Positions 9,740 through 18,260 of a DNA stretch of 64,000 nt are shown here, piece after piece. The notes under the pieces are model-generated. The model did no database searches and was not told the origin of the DNA. It was given only the letters and a program-made list of their open reading frames with translations. The DNA is from Caenibius sp. WL (GTDB taxonomy: Bacteria; Pseudomonadota; Alphaproteobacteria; Sphingomonadales; Sphingomonadaceae): assembly GCF_019803445.1 (NCBI RefSeq), contig NZ_CP081844.1, positions 1,686,501-1,750,500 of the forward strand. Direction: 5' to 3'. Each line of letters starts with the position of its first letter. Position 1 is the first letter of the stretch. A program made the position numbers and the translations under genes.

Positions 9740-11055
9740 TGACGATGGACCGATTACCGGCAGCATTTTCGCGCAGGACCTTTATCGGCAGTGGCGCGGC
9801 GCTGGGCGCCTCGCTGGCTTTCGCGCCTGCGTTTGGCCCCGCATGGGCGGCAGACAAGCAGGAAAGCTGGGCCGGTGTCACCCGTTATGCCGACGGTTAC
9901 GTGCGCAGTGGCCGGCTGGCCGGGGCCGTGGCGGCGATGGGGCTGGGGCAAGGGGCGATCCAATACATCGCGCGCGGCCAGCGGACGCTGGAAGGCGCGC
10001 CGATGGACGGGGACAGCCTGTTCCGGATCTATTCCATGACCAAGCCCATCACCGGCATGGCGGCGATGATCCTGATTGACGAAGGGAAGCTGCGGCTGGA
10101 TCAGCCCTTGTCCGATATCCTGCCGAAATATGCCAAAATGGCGGTGCAGCGCGTGCCGGACGGGTCGATCACCGATCTCGTCCCGGCGAAGGCCCCGATC
10201 ACGATCCGCCATTTGCTCACGCACACTGCGGGGCTGGGCTATTCGATCATTCAGAACGGTCCGCTCAAGGCCGCCTATGTGCAGGCGGGGCTGGTGCCGG
10301 GGCAGATCAGCCGCTTGCCGCTGGCCGAACTGTTCGGGGCACGCAACACCACGCTGACTCTGGCCCAGTTCGCCGACCGGCTGGCGGACATGCCGCTGGT
10401 CTATCAGCCGGGCACGAAGTGGAGCTATTCGGTTGGGCTCGACCTACTGGGGCGGGTGATCGAAGTGGTTTCCGGCAAGCCGTTCGATACCTTCCTGCAA
10501 GAACGGCTGTTCGATCCGCTGGGGATGGAGAGCACCTGGTTCCGCGTGCCGCAGAGCCAGATCGGCCGCCTCACCACCAATTATGGCGTGATGCAGGGCG
10601 TGTTGCTGCCGCTCGATCCGGGGGCTGCATCGGTCTTTGCCATGCGGCCTGCGTTCCCGTTCGGCGGGTCCGGGCTGGTCAGCAGCCCGCGCGATTACGA
10701 TCGGTTCCTGCGGATGCTGCTCGGCTTCGGCATGTTCGAAGGGAAACGGGTGATGAGCGAAAACGCGGTGCGTGTGGGCACGAGCAATCTTTTGCCCGCC
10801 GGGATCAGCACCGTGGGCACGTTCGCCACCGGTGGCGGCTTCGGTGCGGGCGGGCGCGTGGGGCTCGGCCTTGAAGAAGGGACATTCGGTTGGGCGGGGG
10901 CGGCCGGCACAATCGCTTTCGCCGATCTCAAACGTGGTTGGCGGGGCGGCTTTTACGCGCAATACATGCCCGCCGCCGCTTATCCGATCCAGGGAGAGTT
11001 TCCGCAGGTGGCAATGAAAGATGCCATGGCGGCATTGGGGGGAATGCATGATTGA
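9739..11055 (+). CDS. Serine hydrolase, class C beta-lactamase-like (esterase family VIII type)
   Basis: 438 residues. The N-terminus SRRTFIGSGAA followed by a hydrophobic Ala-rich stretch is a Tat-type signal, so the protein is probably exported folded. The nucleophile motif is S-M-T-K (Ser99, Lys102) and the second motif is Y-S-V (Tyr230). HLLTHTAGLGY is typical of family VIII esterases and penicillin-binding-protein-like hydrolases rather than true AmpC. The first ATG overlaps the mutY stop; a second ATG two codons on is equally possible. The 3' end overlaps nudC by 8 bp. Carboxylesterase activity is more likely than antibiotic resistance, but the substrate is unknown. Confidence 0.88.
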   Translation: MTMDRLPAAFSRRTFIGSGAALGASLAFAPAFGPAWAADKQESWAGVTRYADGYVRSGRLAGAVAAMGLGQGAIQYIARGQRTLEGAPMDGDSLFRIYSMTKPITGMAAMILIDEGKLRLDQPLSDILPKYAKMAVQRVPDGSITDLVPAKAPITIRHLLTHTAGLGYSIIQNGPLKAAYVQAGLVPGQISRLPLAELFGARNTTLTLAQFADRLADMPLVYQPGTKWSYSVGLDLLGRVIEVVSGKPFDTFLQERLFDPLGMESTWFRVPQSQIGRLTTNYGVMQGVLLPLDPGAASVFAMRPAFPFGGSGLVSSPRDYDRFLRMLLGFGMFEGKRVMSENAVRVGTSNLLPAGISTVGTFATGGGFGAGGRVGLGLEEGTFGWAGAAGTIAFADLKRGWRGGFYAQYMPAAAYPIQGEFPQVAMKDAMAALGGMHD

Positions 11056-11929
11056 TACGCAGATCGGTTTCGTTGGCCAGCCGCTCGACCGGGCGGACCA
11101 TATCCGGAACGACAAGCAAGCGCTGGAAGCGCTGAAGGACGAGCGGGCCTTGCTGCTGCGGCTCGAAGGCCTCGACCCGGTGATGGACGATGAGAACCGC
11201 CTGCAATGGGGTTCTCTGGACGAGGCGGGCGATGCGGAACTGGTGTTTCTCGGCCTGATGGAGGGCCGGGTGTGCTTCGCGCCGATTCCCGCGGGTCCCG
11301 CTGGCGGTCCCGGCGCAATGGGCACGGCGATGCGGCGGATCATGGGCGGGATGCCGCAAGACGATCTGGCGATCTATGGGATGGCGCGCAGCGTGGTCGA
11401 CTGGCACGCACGCCACCGCTTCTGCGCCCGGTGCGGCGCGCCCACCGCGCCCGCGAAAGGCGGCTGGCAACGCAATTGCGGGACCTGCAACGCGGAGCAT
11501 TTCCCCCGGGTCGATCCGGTCACGATCATGCTGGTCGAACACGATGGCCGTCTGCTGCTCGGGCGCCAGCCGAATTTCCCCGAAGGATTCTATTCCGCGC
11601 TGGCCGGCTTTGTCGAACCGGGCGAAACGATCGAGGAAGCCGTCGCCCGCGAAGTGATGGAAGAAGCCGGCGTCACCGTTACAGGCGTGGATTATGTGAT
11701 GAGCCAGCCCTGGCCGTTTCCCGCGCAATTGATGGTCGGCTGCCATGCGACGGCGGAAGATGACCGCCTGATCGTCGATCGGACCGAGCTGGAAGATGCC
11801 CGGTGGTTCACGCGTGACGAGGTGGCCAGCGCCATGGCCGCACCGGCCGGGGGCGGTGCATTCGTGGCCCCGCCGCCCGTGGCGGTGGCGCACCACCTGC
11901 TCAAATGGTGGCTGCGTAAGGGGGCGTGA
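11048..11929 (+). CDS. nudC: NAD(+) diphosphatase / NAD-decapping enzyme NudC
   Basis: 293 residues. A zinc ribbon is formed by Cys126, Cys129, Cys144 and Cys147. The Nudix box GFVEPGETIEEAV...REVMEEAGV spans residues 187-209. The NudC signature SQPWPFP lies at 219-225. Known role: hydrolyses NADH/NAD+ and removes NAD caps from RNA. The start MIDTQIG overlaps the hydrolase gene by 8 bp, indicating coupling. A 5-bp GGGGC/GCCCC hairpin at 11921-11934 overlaps the stop and may weakly terminate before the convergent GNAT gene 9 bp away. Confidence 0.95.
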   Translation: MIDTQIGFVGQPLDRADHIRNDKQALEALKDERALLLRLEGLDPVMDDENRLQWGSLDEAGDAELVFLGLMEGRVCFAPIPAGPAGGPGAMGTAMRRIMGGMPQDDLAIYGMARSVVDWHARHRFCARCGAPTAPAKGGWQRNCGTCNAEHFPRVDPVTIMLVEHDGRLLLGRQPNFPEGFYSALAGFVEPGETIEEAVAREVMEEAGVTVTGVDYVMSQPWPFPAQLMVGCHATAEDDRLIVDRTELEDARWFTRDEVASAMAAPAGGGAFVAPPPVAVAHHLLKWWLRKGA

Positions 11930-11938
11930 GCCCCTCCT

Positions 11939-12436
11939 TCAGCGCAGGCTGCGCCGCATCAGATAGGTGCCTTCGCCATACGTGACGGCTTCCGCGCCCT
12001 CCACATAGGCGAAGCCCTGCGCTGCCCAGAATGCATCCGCGCCGTTGACGGCGATCAGCGTGATGTCGGCAAATCCGCCTTGCACGGCCTGCCGCACGGT
12101 GAAATCGACCGCTGCCTTGCCCGATCCCCCGCCGCGCCCGGCGGGCAGTAGCGCGATATCATGCAGGTAATAAGTATCCGCATCCTTGGGGATCGCGCCC
12201 AGCGGCTTGCCCAGCTTCGGCGGGGTGTCGCGGTGCCAGGGATGGGTGATGATATAGCCGACCACCGCGCTGCCCCGTTCCAGTGTCCGGCAGCCTTGTG
12301 GGTAGAGCGCGAGACGTTCGGCGAATATCCCTTCGGGTTCGGTGTAAGCGCCGTGCACCGCATCCGAAATCGCCTGCATGGCGGGGAGATCGGCGGCGGC
12401 AGTCTGGCGCCAGCCATCCCGTGATGCCTCGTTCAT
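11939..12436 (-). CDS. GNAT family N-acetyltransferase
   Basis: 165 residues. The fold shows as an N-terminal segment (RQTAAADLPAMQAI), a central strand YYLHDIALLP and the acetyl-CoA loop GRGGGSGKAAVD, matching the R/Q-x-x-G-x-G/A motif, then FWAAQGF near the end. The start MNEASRDGW follows AAAGG; a longer in-frame version would overlap the upstream gene. It is the last gene of a leftward mgtE > DUF1489 > GNAT unit. The acceptor substrate cannot be deduced. Confidence 0.85.
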   Translation of the reverse strand: MNEASRDGWRQTAAADLPAMQAISDAVHGAYTEPEGIFAERLALYPQGCRTLERGSAVVGYIITHPWHRDTPPKLGKPLGAIPKDADTYYLHDIALLPAGRGGGSGKAAVDFTVRQAVQGGFADITLIAVNGADAFWAAQGFAYVEGAEAVTYGEGTYLMRRSLR

Positions 12437-12479
12437 GTCCGTACCTTTTTCGGAGTGGGATCGTTGTGGCTGCCACGCA

Positions 12480-12872
12480 TCAGACCAGACCGAGCTTGGC
12501 CAGTTCCTTAACGAGGTGGCCGGGTAGAACGTCACCTTCCATGACCCCGCTGCCGAGATCGGGCGGGGCGTCCTCGTCCTTGAGATAGCGCCAGCCTTGA
12601 TGCGCGCGTTTGGCGCGCGGTTCGACCATGATCAGGCGCGGTTCGAGCATGATGTTCCAGCGCCCGTCATCCCGCTGGGCAAAGCCGCGGATCGGGCTGC
12701 GGCCGATCATCGCGTGATCGTAGATCCAGTAAAGCGATCCGCCGATCATCTCCTCATGCCGTTTGGGCAGATAGCGCGTGCTGGCGAAAGCTTCGGAATA
12801 GCTTTCCAGCCATTGGCGCAGGTCTTCCACGCTGGTCGCGCCATAGGCGATCTTGGTCATGTGCAGGGGCAT
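12480..12872 (-). CDS. DUF1489 family protein
   Basis: 130 residues, soluble, without signal or membrane segment. The pattern (MTKIAYGATSVEDL ... YLPKRHEEMIGGSLYWI ... RAHQGWRYLK) fits the DUF1489 family of short alphaproteobacterial proteins, which to my knowledge have no assigned function. It lies 37 bp downstream of mgtE and 43 bp upstream of the GNAT gene on the same strand, so it is probably co-transcribed with them. The family call rests on recall of the family's look, not on a search. Confidence 0.78.
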   Translation of the reverse strand: MPLHMTKIAYGATSVEDLRQWLESYSEAFASTRYLPKRHEEMIGGSLYWIYDHAMIGRSPIRGFAQRDDGRWNIMLEPRLIMVEPRAKRAHQGWRYLKDEDAPPDLGSGVMEGDVLPGHLVKELAKLGLV

Positions 12873-12909
12873 GGCCTCAACATAGGCGCGCCCTGCGCGG
12901 GGGCAAGGG

Positions 12910-14334
12910 TCAGGAGACCAGTCCGCTCACTGTCGCGAGGCCGAGGAAGGCGAGGAAACCCATCGAATCCGTCGTCATGGTGACGAAGATGGAGGAGGCG
13001 ATTGCCGGGTCCGCTTTCAGGCGTTCCAGCGTCAGCGGGACGAGAACACCGGCCAGCCCGGCAACAAGGATGTTGGTCATCATCGCCATGGCGATGACTA
13101 TGCCCAGCAAGGGATCGTGGAACAGCAGAGTCACCACCACGCCGATAATCACGGCAACCGTGCCGCCGTTCATCAGTGCGATGCCCAGTTCGCGGCGGAC
13201 CGCGCGCCAGGCGTTGCTGGCGGTCAACTGGTTGGTGGCCAGCGCGCGCACCGTCACCGCCAGCGTCTGCGTGCCTGCATTGCCGCCGATCCCGGCGACG
13301 ATCGGCATCAGCGTCGCCAGCGCGACCATCTTGGCGATCGTGTCTTCGAACGTGGCGATGATGGACGAGGCGACCGCGGCGGTCAGCATATTGGCGATCA
13401 GCCAGCGGACACGCGCGCCGTAGGCTTCGCGAATCGGTTCGTTGATATCGCCATCACCGGCCCCGGACAGAAGCATGACGTCTTCGTCCGCTTCTTCCTG
13501 AATGATGTGAACGATATCGTCGACCGTGAGCTGCCCGACGAGCCGCCCCGATTCATCCACAACGGCGGCGGAAATCAGCGCGTACTTCTGGAATTGCAGC
13601 GCGACTTCTTCCTGATCCATGCTCACCGGGATCAGCGTCTGTTCGCGCTTCATCACATCGGTCAGCGGGATCGCGCGCGGGGTCCGCAGAATCCACGAAA
13701 GCTGGCAGGTGCCGACCGGCTTGTGCTGCGGATCGACAATGAACACTTCCCAGAATTCGGTCGTCAGATCGCCGTTGTCGCGCAGATAATCGATCAGGTC
13801 GCCCACGGTCATATGCTCGGGCACAGCGACCAGGTCGCGCTGCATCAGGCGGCCGGCGGTCTCTTCCGGATAGGCCAGCGCGCTTTCCACGGCGGCGCGG
13901 CCTTCGGGCTCCATCTCGGCGAGAATCGCGGCCTGCTCGGCCGGTTCGAGATCCTCGATCAGTTGCACCGCGTCGTCGGTTTCCAACTGGTCGGCGATTT
14001 CGGCCACCGCTTCGGGCGGCAGGTCCTCGACCATGTCATCGCGAACGTGATCGTTCAGTTCGGCGATGACTTCGCCCGTCATCAGGTCGGAAATGGCGCG
14101 GGCCAGCGGCGCGCGTTCATCGCGTTCGAGCAGCTCGAAAAGGTCGGCGATGTCGGCGGCGTGGAGCGGTTCCACCAGTTCGTAAACCCGCGCATCGTCG
14201 CCTTCGGTCAGCGCGTGGGCCACGGAGCGGACGAATTCCGCTCTCAACCGGTTATCCTCGTCGAACTGTTCGCGCTCTTCCTCCGCCTGCGGCGAGTCGG
14301 TGCGGTGCAGTTCGTCGAGTTCGTCCGGCGTCAT
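12910..14334 (-). CDS. mgtE: Magnesium transporter MgtE
   Basis: 474 residues. An acidic, helical N domain (residues 1 to about 150) is followed by paired CBS domains (about 150-270) with the Glu/Asp-rich linker IIQEEADEDVMLLSG, then five transmembrane helices (about 305-474) that contain the MgtE selectivity segment IVAGIGGNAGTQTL. Known role: homodimeric Mg2+ channel that closes when the N and CBS domains bind Mg2+. It diverges from the cyclophilin gene across 100 bp and leads a three-gene leftward unit. Confidence 0.96.
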   Translation of the reverse strand: MTPDELDELHRTDSPQAEEEREQFDEDNRLRAEFVRSVAHALTEGDDARVYELVEPLHAADIADLFELLERDERAPLARAISDLMTGEVIAELNDHVRDDMVEDLPPEAVAEIADQLETDDAVQLIEDLEPAEQAAILAEMEPEGRAAVESALAYPEETAGRLMQRDLVAVPEHMTVGDLIDYLRDNGDLTTEFWEVFIVDPQHKPVGTCQLSWILRTPRAIPLTDVMKREQTLIPVSMDQEEVALQFQKYALISAAVVDESGRLVGQLTVDDIVHIIQEEADEDVMLLSGAGDGDINEPIREAYGARVRWLIANMLTAAVASSIIATFEDTIAKMVALATLMPIVAGIGGNAGTQTLAVTVRALATNQLTASNAWRAVRRELGIALMNGGTVAVIIGVVVTLLFHDPLLGIVIAMAMMTNILVAGLAGVLVPLTLERLKADPAIASSIFVTMTTDSMGFLAFLGLATVSGLVS

Positions 14335-14434
14335 GCGCCTCTCCTATTGCGCGGCGCAACAAATGCAACCGCGCGGGGTGACATTGCGTGGATGAGCCTT
14401 ATATCGACCGCCGTTCAAACAGGAGTTTTTGCCC

Positions 14435-14884
14435 ATGGCCGATGAAAAACTGACTCTTACTCTCGAAAGCGGCGATGTCGTTATCAAGCTTCGCCCGGAT
14501 CTGGCACCCGGCCATGTCGCCCGCATCACCGAGCTGGTGAAGGAAGGCTTTTACGATGGTGTGACATTCCACCGCGTGATTCCCGGCTTCATGGCGCAGG
14601 GCGGTTGCCCCAACGGCACCGGCATGGGCGGCTCCGACAAGCCTGACCTGCAGGCCGAATTCAACGACCAGCCGCACGTGCGCGGTGTGTGTTCCATGGC
14701 CCGCACGTCCTATCCGCACAGCGCGAACAGCCAGTTCTTCATCTGTTTCGACGATGCGCGGTTCCTCGACAAGCAGTACACCGTGTGGGGCGAAGTCGAA
14801 AGCGGGATGGAACATGTCGACGCCTTGCCCAAGGGCGAGCCGCCCGCAAACCCGGGCAAGATTCTGAAAGCCACCGTTTCCTGA
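14435..14884 (+). CDS. Cyclophilin-type peptidyl-prolyl cis-trans isomerase
   Basis: 149 residues, a compact cyclophilin domain. Catalytic and binding segments are FHRVIPGFMAQGG (catalytic Arg), NSQFFI and DKQYTVWGEV. There is no signal peptide, so it is cytoplasmic (PpiB-like). The ATG at 14435 follows AGGAG with 9-base spacing; an upstream TTG two codons earlier is less likely. It is single-gene, bounded by divergent mgtE and a strong terminator at 14895. Known role: accelerates proline isomerisation during folding. Confidence 0.94.
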   Translation: MADEKLTLTLESGDVVIKLRPDLAPGHVARITELVKEGFYDGVTFHRVIPGFMAQGGCPNGTGMGGSDKPDLQAEFNDQPHVRGVCSMARTSYPHSANSQFFICFDDARFLDKQYTVWGEVESGMEHVDALPKGEPPANPGKILKATVS

Positions 14885-14894
14885 GAACGGAAGG

Positions 14895-14927
14895 AAAGCC
14901 GGGGAGTGATCTTCCCGGCTTTTTCTT
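14895..14927 (+). terminator. Intrinsic terminator after the cyclophilin gene
   Basis: AAAGCCGGG pairs with CCCGGCTTT (14895-14903 with 14914-14922), extended by two further pairs, followed by TTCTTTTT. It starts 10 bp after the stop codon. Confidence 0.92.
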
Positions 14928-14954
14928 TTTGAAGGCGCAGTACCTTTTCCCTTT

Positions 14955-15043
14955 GTCACCCTGAACTTGGTTCAGGGCCCATCTCTCCAGATCGCGTATT
15001 TGTCTGTGGGGAGAAATGGATGCTGAACCAAGTTCAGCATGAC
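14955..15043. repeat. Inverted repeat pair (CTGAACTTGGTTCAG family)
   Basis: Two roughly 21-bp arms at 14955-14975 and 15023-15043 are reverse complements at 19 of 21 positions, with 47 bp between them. Each arm itself contains the palindrome CTGAAC-TTG-GTTCAG. The pair fills the convergent gap between the cyclophilin and the LysR gene. Its sequence differs from the element at 1062, so it is a second repeat family with the same layout. Confidence 0.8.
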
Positions 15044-15096
15044 GGAGAGAGATTGATGTTCGCGCTCTTTGACGAGAGAGCTGTGGCTGGCCAGCC

Positions 15097-15987
15097 TTAA
15101 AGCCCTGCGTGCACCAGCCATTCGTAGAAGATACGCACCGGGCGGGTTTCGAGCGCTTTCGGACGGCAGACGAACCAGTAGCTGTAGGGGCTTTCCACTT
15201 CGCGTTCGGGGTAGAGCAGCGCCAGCCGCCGGTCGCCCGCACGGCGGAAGTGGTCGTCATGCATGATTGCGATGCCGAGCCCCTGCGCGGCGGCTTCCAG
15301 AAGAAGCTGGCCCGAATCGAAATGATCGACCGCTGCCGGTTCGAGACCGTTCAGCCCCATCGCGTTCCGCCATGCGCCGAAGCTTTCGGGCATTTCCTGA
15401 TGCACCAGGAACGTCTGGCGCGACAGCGCCTCCATGCTCGGTTCCTCGCCGATCTCCTCGGTCAGGTCACGGGCGCAGATCGCATAGACGCGGTTGTGAT
15501 CGAGCCGGAAGGAATGAAATCCCGGATCGGGTTCGCGCACCAGCAGAATGGCGCAATCCAGCGTATCGCCAACGCGGGTTTCCAGATGCGGCCCGGTGTC
15601 CATGTCGATGTGCAGGCGCGGGTGCAGCTTGCGCAATTCCGCCAGGCGGGGGAACAGCCGCTGGCTGCCGAACAGCGGCAGCACGCCCAGATGGAGGCGC
15701 CACAGCGTCAGATTCTCCGACTGGTCCTCCACCGCGGTGGCCAGCGCTTCGAGATGCGGGGACACCGCATCGTAGAAAGCGCGCCCGTCATCGGTAAGCT
15801 GCATCGCCTGATGGGCGCGCGTGAACAGCTTCTTGCCGATGAATTCCTCAAGGTTGGCGACCCGGCGGGACAGGGCGGACGGCGACAGGGCGAGTTCTTC
15901 CGCCGCCGCCCGGGCCGAGCCCAGACGAACGATGCGCACGAAAGCCTCGAGCGCGCGCAGCGGCGGTAAGCGTCGCGTTGGCACCAA
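15097..15987 (-). CDS. LysR-family transcriptional regulator (GcvA-like)
   Basis: 296 residues. The N-terminal winged helix-turn-helix is PPLRALEAFVRIVRLGS...LALSPSALSRRVANLEEF (residues 8-50), followed by a LysR substrate-binding domain. No ATG is available after the upstream in-frame stop: the gene starts at TTG or the GTG next to it, just 6 bp after corC, with AGGA in between. It is therefore probably the last gene of the phoH-ybeY-corC run instead of an independently controlled regulator. The inducer and targets are unknown. Confidence 0.88.
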   Translation of the reverse strand: MVPTRRLPPLRALEAFVRIVRLGSARAAAEELALSPSALSRRVANLEEFIGKKLFTRAHQAMQLTDDGRAFYDAVSPHLEALATAVEDQSENLTLWRLHLGVLPLFGSQRLFPRLAELRKLHPRLHIDMDTGPHLETRVGDTLDCAILLVREPDPGFHSFRLDHNRVYAICARDLTEEIGEEPSMEALSRQTFLVHQEMPESFGAWRNAMGLNGLEPAAVDHFDSGQLLLEAAAQGLGIAIMHDDHFRRAGDRRLALLYPEREVESPYSYWFVCRPKALETRPVRIFYEWLVHAGL

Positions 15988-15993
15988 TGAATC

Positions 15994-16929
15994 CTAGTCT
16001 TGCGTCCCGTCATCGCCATTCGACGGCGGATGGAGGCGTAGCCGCGTAACATGGCGCTCGTCGCCATCGGTCACTTCGATTCGCCATCCGCTGTCATGCT
16101 CAAGCACAGCCCCGACCGGCGGAACCTGTCCCGCCAGCACGAACGCCAAGCCGCCGAGAGTATCCACGGCTTCGTCGACTTCGGCAAGCCGTGGATCGAC
16201 CTTTTCCGAAATGTCGTCGAGTTCCGCGCGGGCATCGGCATCCCACATGCCGTTGCCGATGGGCACGATCAGTTCGGTCGGCGCGTCGTCATGCTCGTCT
16301 TCGATATCGCCGACGATCTCTTCGACCAGATCTTCGATCGTGATGATCCCGTCGACCCCGGAATATTCGTCGACCACCACCGCCAGATGAATCCGGCGGC
16401 TGCGCATGTCGGCCAGCACGTCGAGCGCGCTGCGCGATTGCGGGACATAGAGCGGCTGGCGCATCAGCGTGGTCCAGTCCGCCGGGGCGGGCAGGCCCTT
16501 GGCGAGATAGCTGAAGACATCCTTCACGTGGATCATGCCGATTACCGAATCGAGCGTGTCGCGATAGACGGGAATGCGCGAATGGCCGTGTTCGGCGAAG
16601 CTGGCGACCAGTTCCGGCCAGCTTGCATCCGCGGAAATGGCGATGATCTCGCTGCGCGGGATTGCGACATCGTCGGCATCGTGCTCGCTGAAATGGAGCA
16701 GGTTGCGCAGCATCTGCAATTCCACCGCGGACAGATCGCCCTTTCTGGAACGGTCCGCCGGATTGCTATGCTCTTCCACGTGTTCGTCGATCGCTTCTTC
16801 CAATTGGGCCCGCAGCGATTGATCGCTGTCCTCCCCCTCGAAGAAACGCCGAATGACGCGCCACAGGCTGCGTCTACTGTCCGGTTCTCCCGAACCGTTT
16901 TCGCCTTCCCTGTTTTCGGGCCCGGCCAC
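15994..16929 (-). CDS. corC: CorC/HlyC-type CBS-domain transporter-associated protein
   Basis: 311 residues without transmembrane segments. Two CBS motifs (residues about 92-215: RSEIIAISADASWPELV..., SRRIHLAVVVDEYSGVDGIIT) precede a C-terminal CorC_HlyC domain (VDTLGGLAFVLAGQVPP). GTG start preceded by AGGGAG. Position directly behind ybeY matches the common ybeY-corC-lnt order in proteobacteria; lnt is absent here and a LysR gene stands in its place. Known role: linked to Mg2+/Co2+ efflux; the exact mechanism is unsettled. Confidence 0.92.
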   Translation of the reverse strand: MAGPENREGENGSGEPDSRRSLWRVIRRFFEGEDSDQSLRAQLEEAIDEHVEEHSNPADRSRKGDLSAVELQMLRNLLHFSEHDADDVAIPRSEIIAISADASWPELVASFAEHGHSRIPVYRDTLDSVIGMIHVKDVFSYLAKGLPAPADWTTLMRQPLYVPQSRSALDVLADMRSRRIHLAVVVDEYSGVDGIITIEDLVEEIVGDIEDEHDDAPTELIVPIGNGMWDADARAELDDISEKVDPRLAEVDEAVDTLGGLAFVLAGQVPPVGAVLEHDSGWRIEVTDGDERHVTRLRLHPPSNGDDGTQD

Positions 16930-16940
16930 TTCAATCTCCC

Positions 16941-17435
16941 TCAGTCATGGTGGTCTCCATATGGGTCGGCGATGCCCAGATGTGCAAGCGTCTTTATCTC
17001 CAATTCTTCCATCGCGCGGGCGTCTTCGGGCGAAGTCTCGTGATCGTGGCCCGCCAGATGCAGCAGGGCATGGACGATCAGGTGCATGGCGTGATGGTCC
17101 ACGCCGATCGCTTTCTCCTCCGCCTCGCGCGCGCAGGTTTCCCAGGCCAATGCGATATCGCCCAGCATTTCGGGCGGGCCGTCGGCGGGAAGGGCCAGCA
17201 GCTCGCCCCGTTCCAGCATGGGGAAGGACAGGACATTGGTCGGCTTGTCCTTGCCGCGCCATTCGCGGTTGAGCACGTGGACTTCGGCATCGGACGTGAA
17301 CAGCACGCTGGCGAGCAGGCGGGGATTGGCGAGTTCCGGGGCGCTCTCCTGCAGCGCTTCGGCGGCACGCTCGGCCAGATCGGCCCAATCCGCCGAAGCG
17401 GGCCAGGGTTCCTCGATATCGATTTCCAGATTCAC
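16941..17435 (-). CDS. ybeY: Endoribonuclease / rRNA maturation factor YbeY
   Basis: 164 residues. The zinc site H-x3-H-x5-H is His122, His126 and His132 within HALLHLAGHDH, and the conserved segment GKDKPTNVLSFP is at residues 61-72. GTG start with GGAGG four bases upstream. Known role: 16S rRNA 3' processing and 70S quality control. It normally follows phoH directly; here 825 bp intervene, though the orientation is unchanged. Confidence 0.96.
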   Translation of the reverse strand: MNLEIDIEEPWPASADWADLAERAAEALQESAPELANPRLLASVLFTSDAEVHVLNREWRGKDKPTNVLSFPMLERGELLALPADGPPEMLGDIALAWETCAREAEEKAIGVDHHAMHLIVHALLHLAGHDHETSPEDARAMEELEIKTLAHLGIADPYGDHHD

Positions 17436-17910
17436 TGTGCCTCCGCAAGGCGGTCATCCGCCCGGACGCTGCCAGTGTCATGGGAGTGAGGCCGGGTAAA
17501 GAGTGTTTCGGGCCGGAAGGGCGGCGAACAGGTTGACGCAGAACGGCCCGAAAGTGCGGTCGGTGCGGGCGCGCATGGCGTTCGTCCGGTCCGCTGCCGC
17601 GCGGCGTCGCTCCGTAATCGCAACCTGCTGCGAAAGCCCGGTTTCGCGCGGCTGGCGCGTGATCGCGGCGAAGCGTGCGCCGATGCATCCGGCCCCGGAT
17701 CACGCCGCCGCAGGCGGGCACCGGCACCCCGGCCAGTGTGACTTTTCGGGGAGGTGTTTTTCCGCTCATGCGCCGGCTGTGGATGCGCGGCAGTACCCGC
17801 GCGGGGGCAGCCAGCGGAGAAGGGGCGGTGAAGCGTGCGGCGTCATCTGGGAGGTTAAGCCAGATTTCCCGGGTGTAGGAAAGTTTTCCGCCTTCCGCAC
17901 CCGGAGGCGA

Positions 17911-17940
17911 AATGGATCCCGGATCAAGTCCGGGATGATG
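17911..17940. repeat. Palindromic dispersed repeat (CCCGGATCAAGTCCGGG core)
   Basis: CCCGGA-TCAAG-TCCGGG at 17918-17934 is a palindrome with 6-bp arms, set in the context GGATCCC...GGGATGATG. This form is widely seen as short intergenic repeats in alphaproteobacteria (from memory). Only one copy lies in this window. Confidence 0.65.
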
Positions 17941-18020
17941 CTTTGGGGTTGGCAGTTACGGGGTGGAGGGGGACCTCTGGCTTCACTCTCCTGACCCCCA
18001 ATCCGCCTTACCCCCCCATC

Positions 18021-18194
18021 CCGTTCGGCCTGAGCCTGTCGAAGGCCGCGCACCACGCCAGCACAGGCCAATGACCTTCTCACAGGCTGCATGATGGCAG
18101 CCATACCAACAGTGCGTCAGCGCACGACACAACATCGGCAAAGCTGATCGGGCAATTGTCAGCACGCGGCCTTCGACAGGCTCAGGCCGAGCGG
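18021..18194. repeat. Long near-perfect inverted repeat (CCTGAGCCTGTCGA family)
   Basis: Arms of 30 bp at 18021-18050 and 18165-18194 are reverse complements with one mismatch, separated by 114 bp. They share the core of the pair at 1062-1177. An RNA across this region could form a 30-bp stem. It lies just downstream of phoH (leftward). Confidence 0.85.
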
Positions 18195-18260
18195 CTTGGG
18201 GAGAGGGCGCGCGCACAGCAGGCATAATCCGCACCGCCGCTTCCCGCTCCCCGCGTCAGC

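Larger units (their letters stand above)
17436..18260. other. 825-bp intergenic block with repeats between phoH and ybeY
   Basis: I find no convincing gene here. Open frames on both strands are Arg/Pro/Ala-rich and show no domain, no good ribosome-binding site and no coding character. The right half holds two repeat families (17911-17940 and 18021-18194). The left half (17436-17900) is GC-rich and featureless to me; it could be a decayed gene or the ybeY promoter. The block interrupts an operon that is usually contiguous. Confidence 0.6.

Noticed and set aside
9739-11055. True AmpC beta-lactamase conferring resistance
   Set aside because: S-x-x-K and Y-x-x are present, but HLLTHTAGLGY and the length fit family VIII esterases; no ampR or resistance context.
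17503-17994. Open frames of up to 163 codons between ybeY and phoH
   Set aside because: Arg/Ala/Pro-rich on both strands, cross the dispersed repeats, no domain or start signal.
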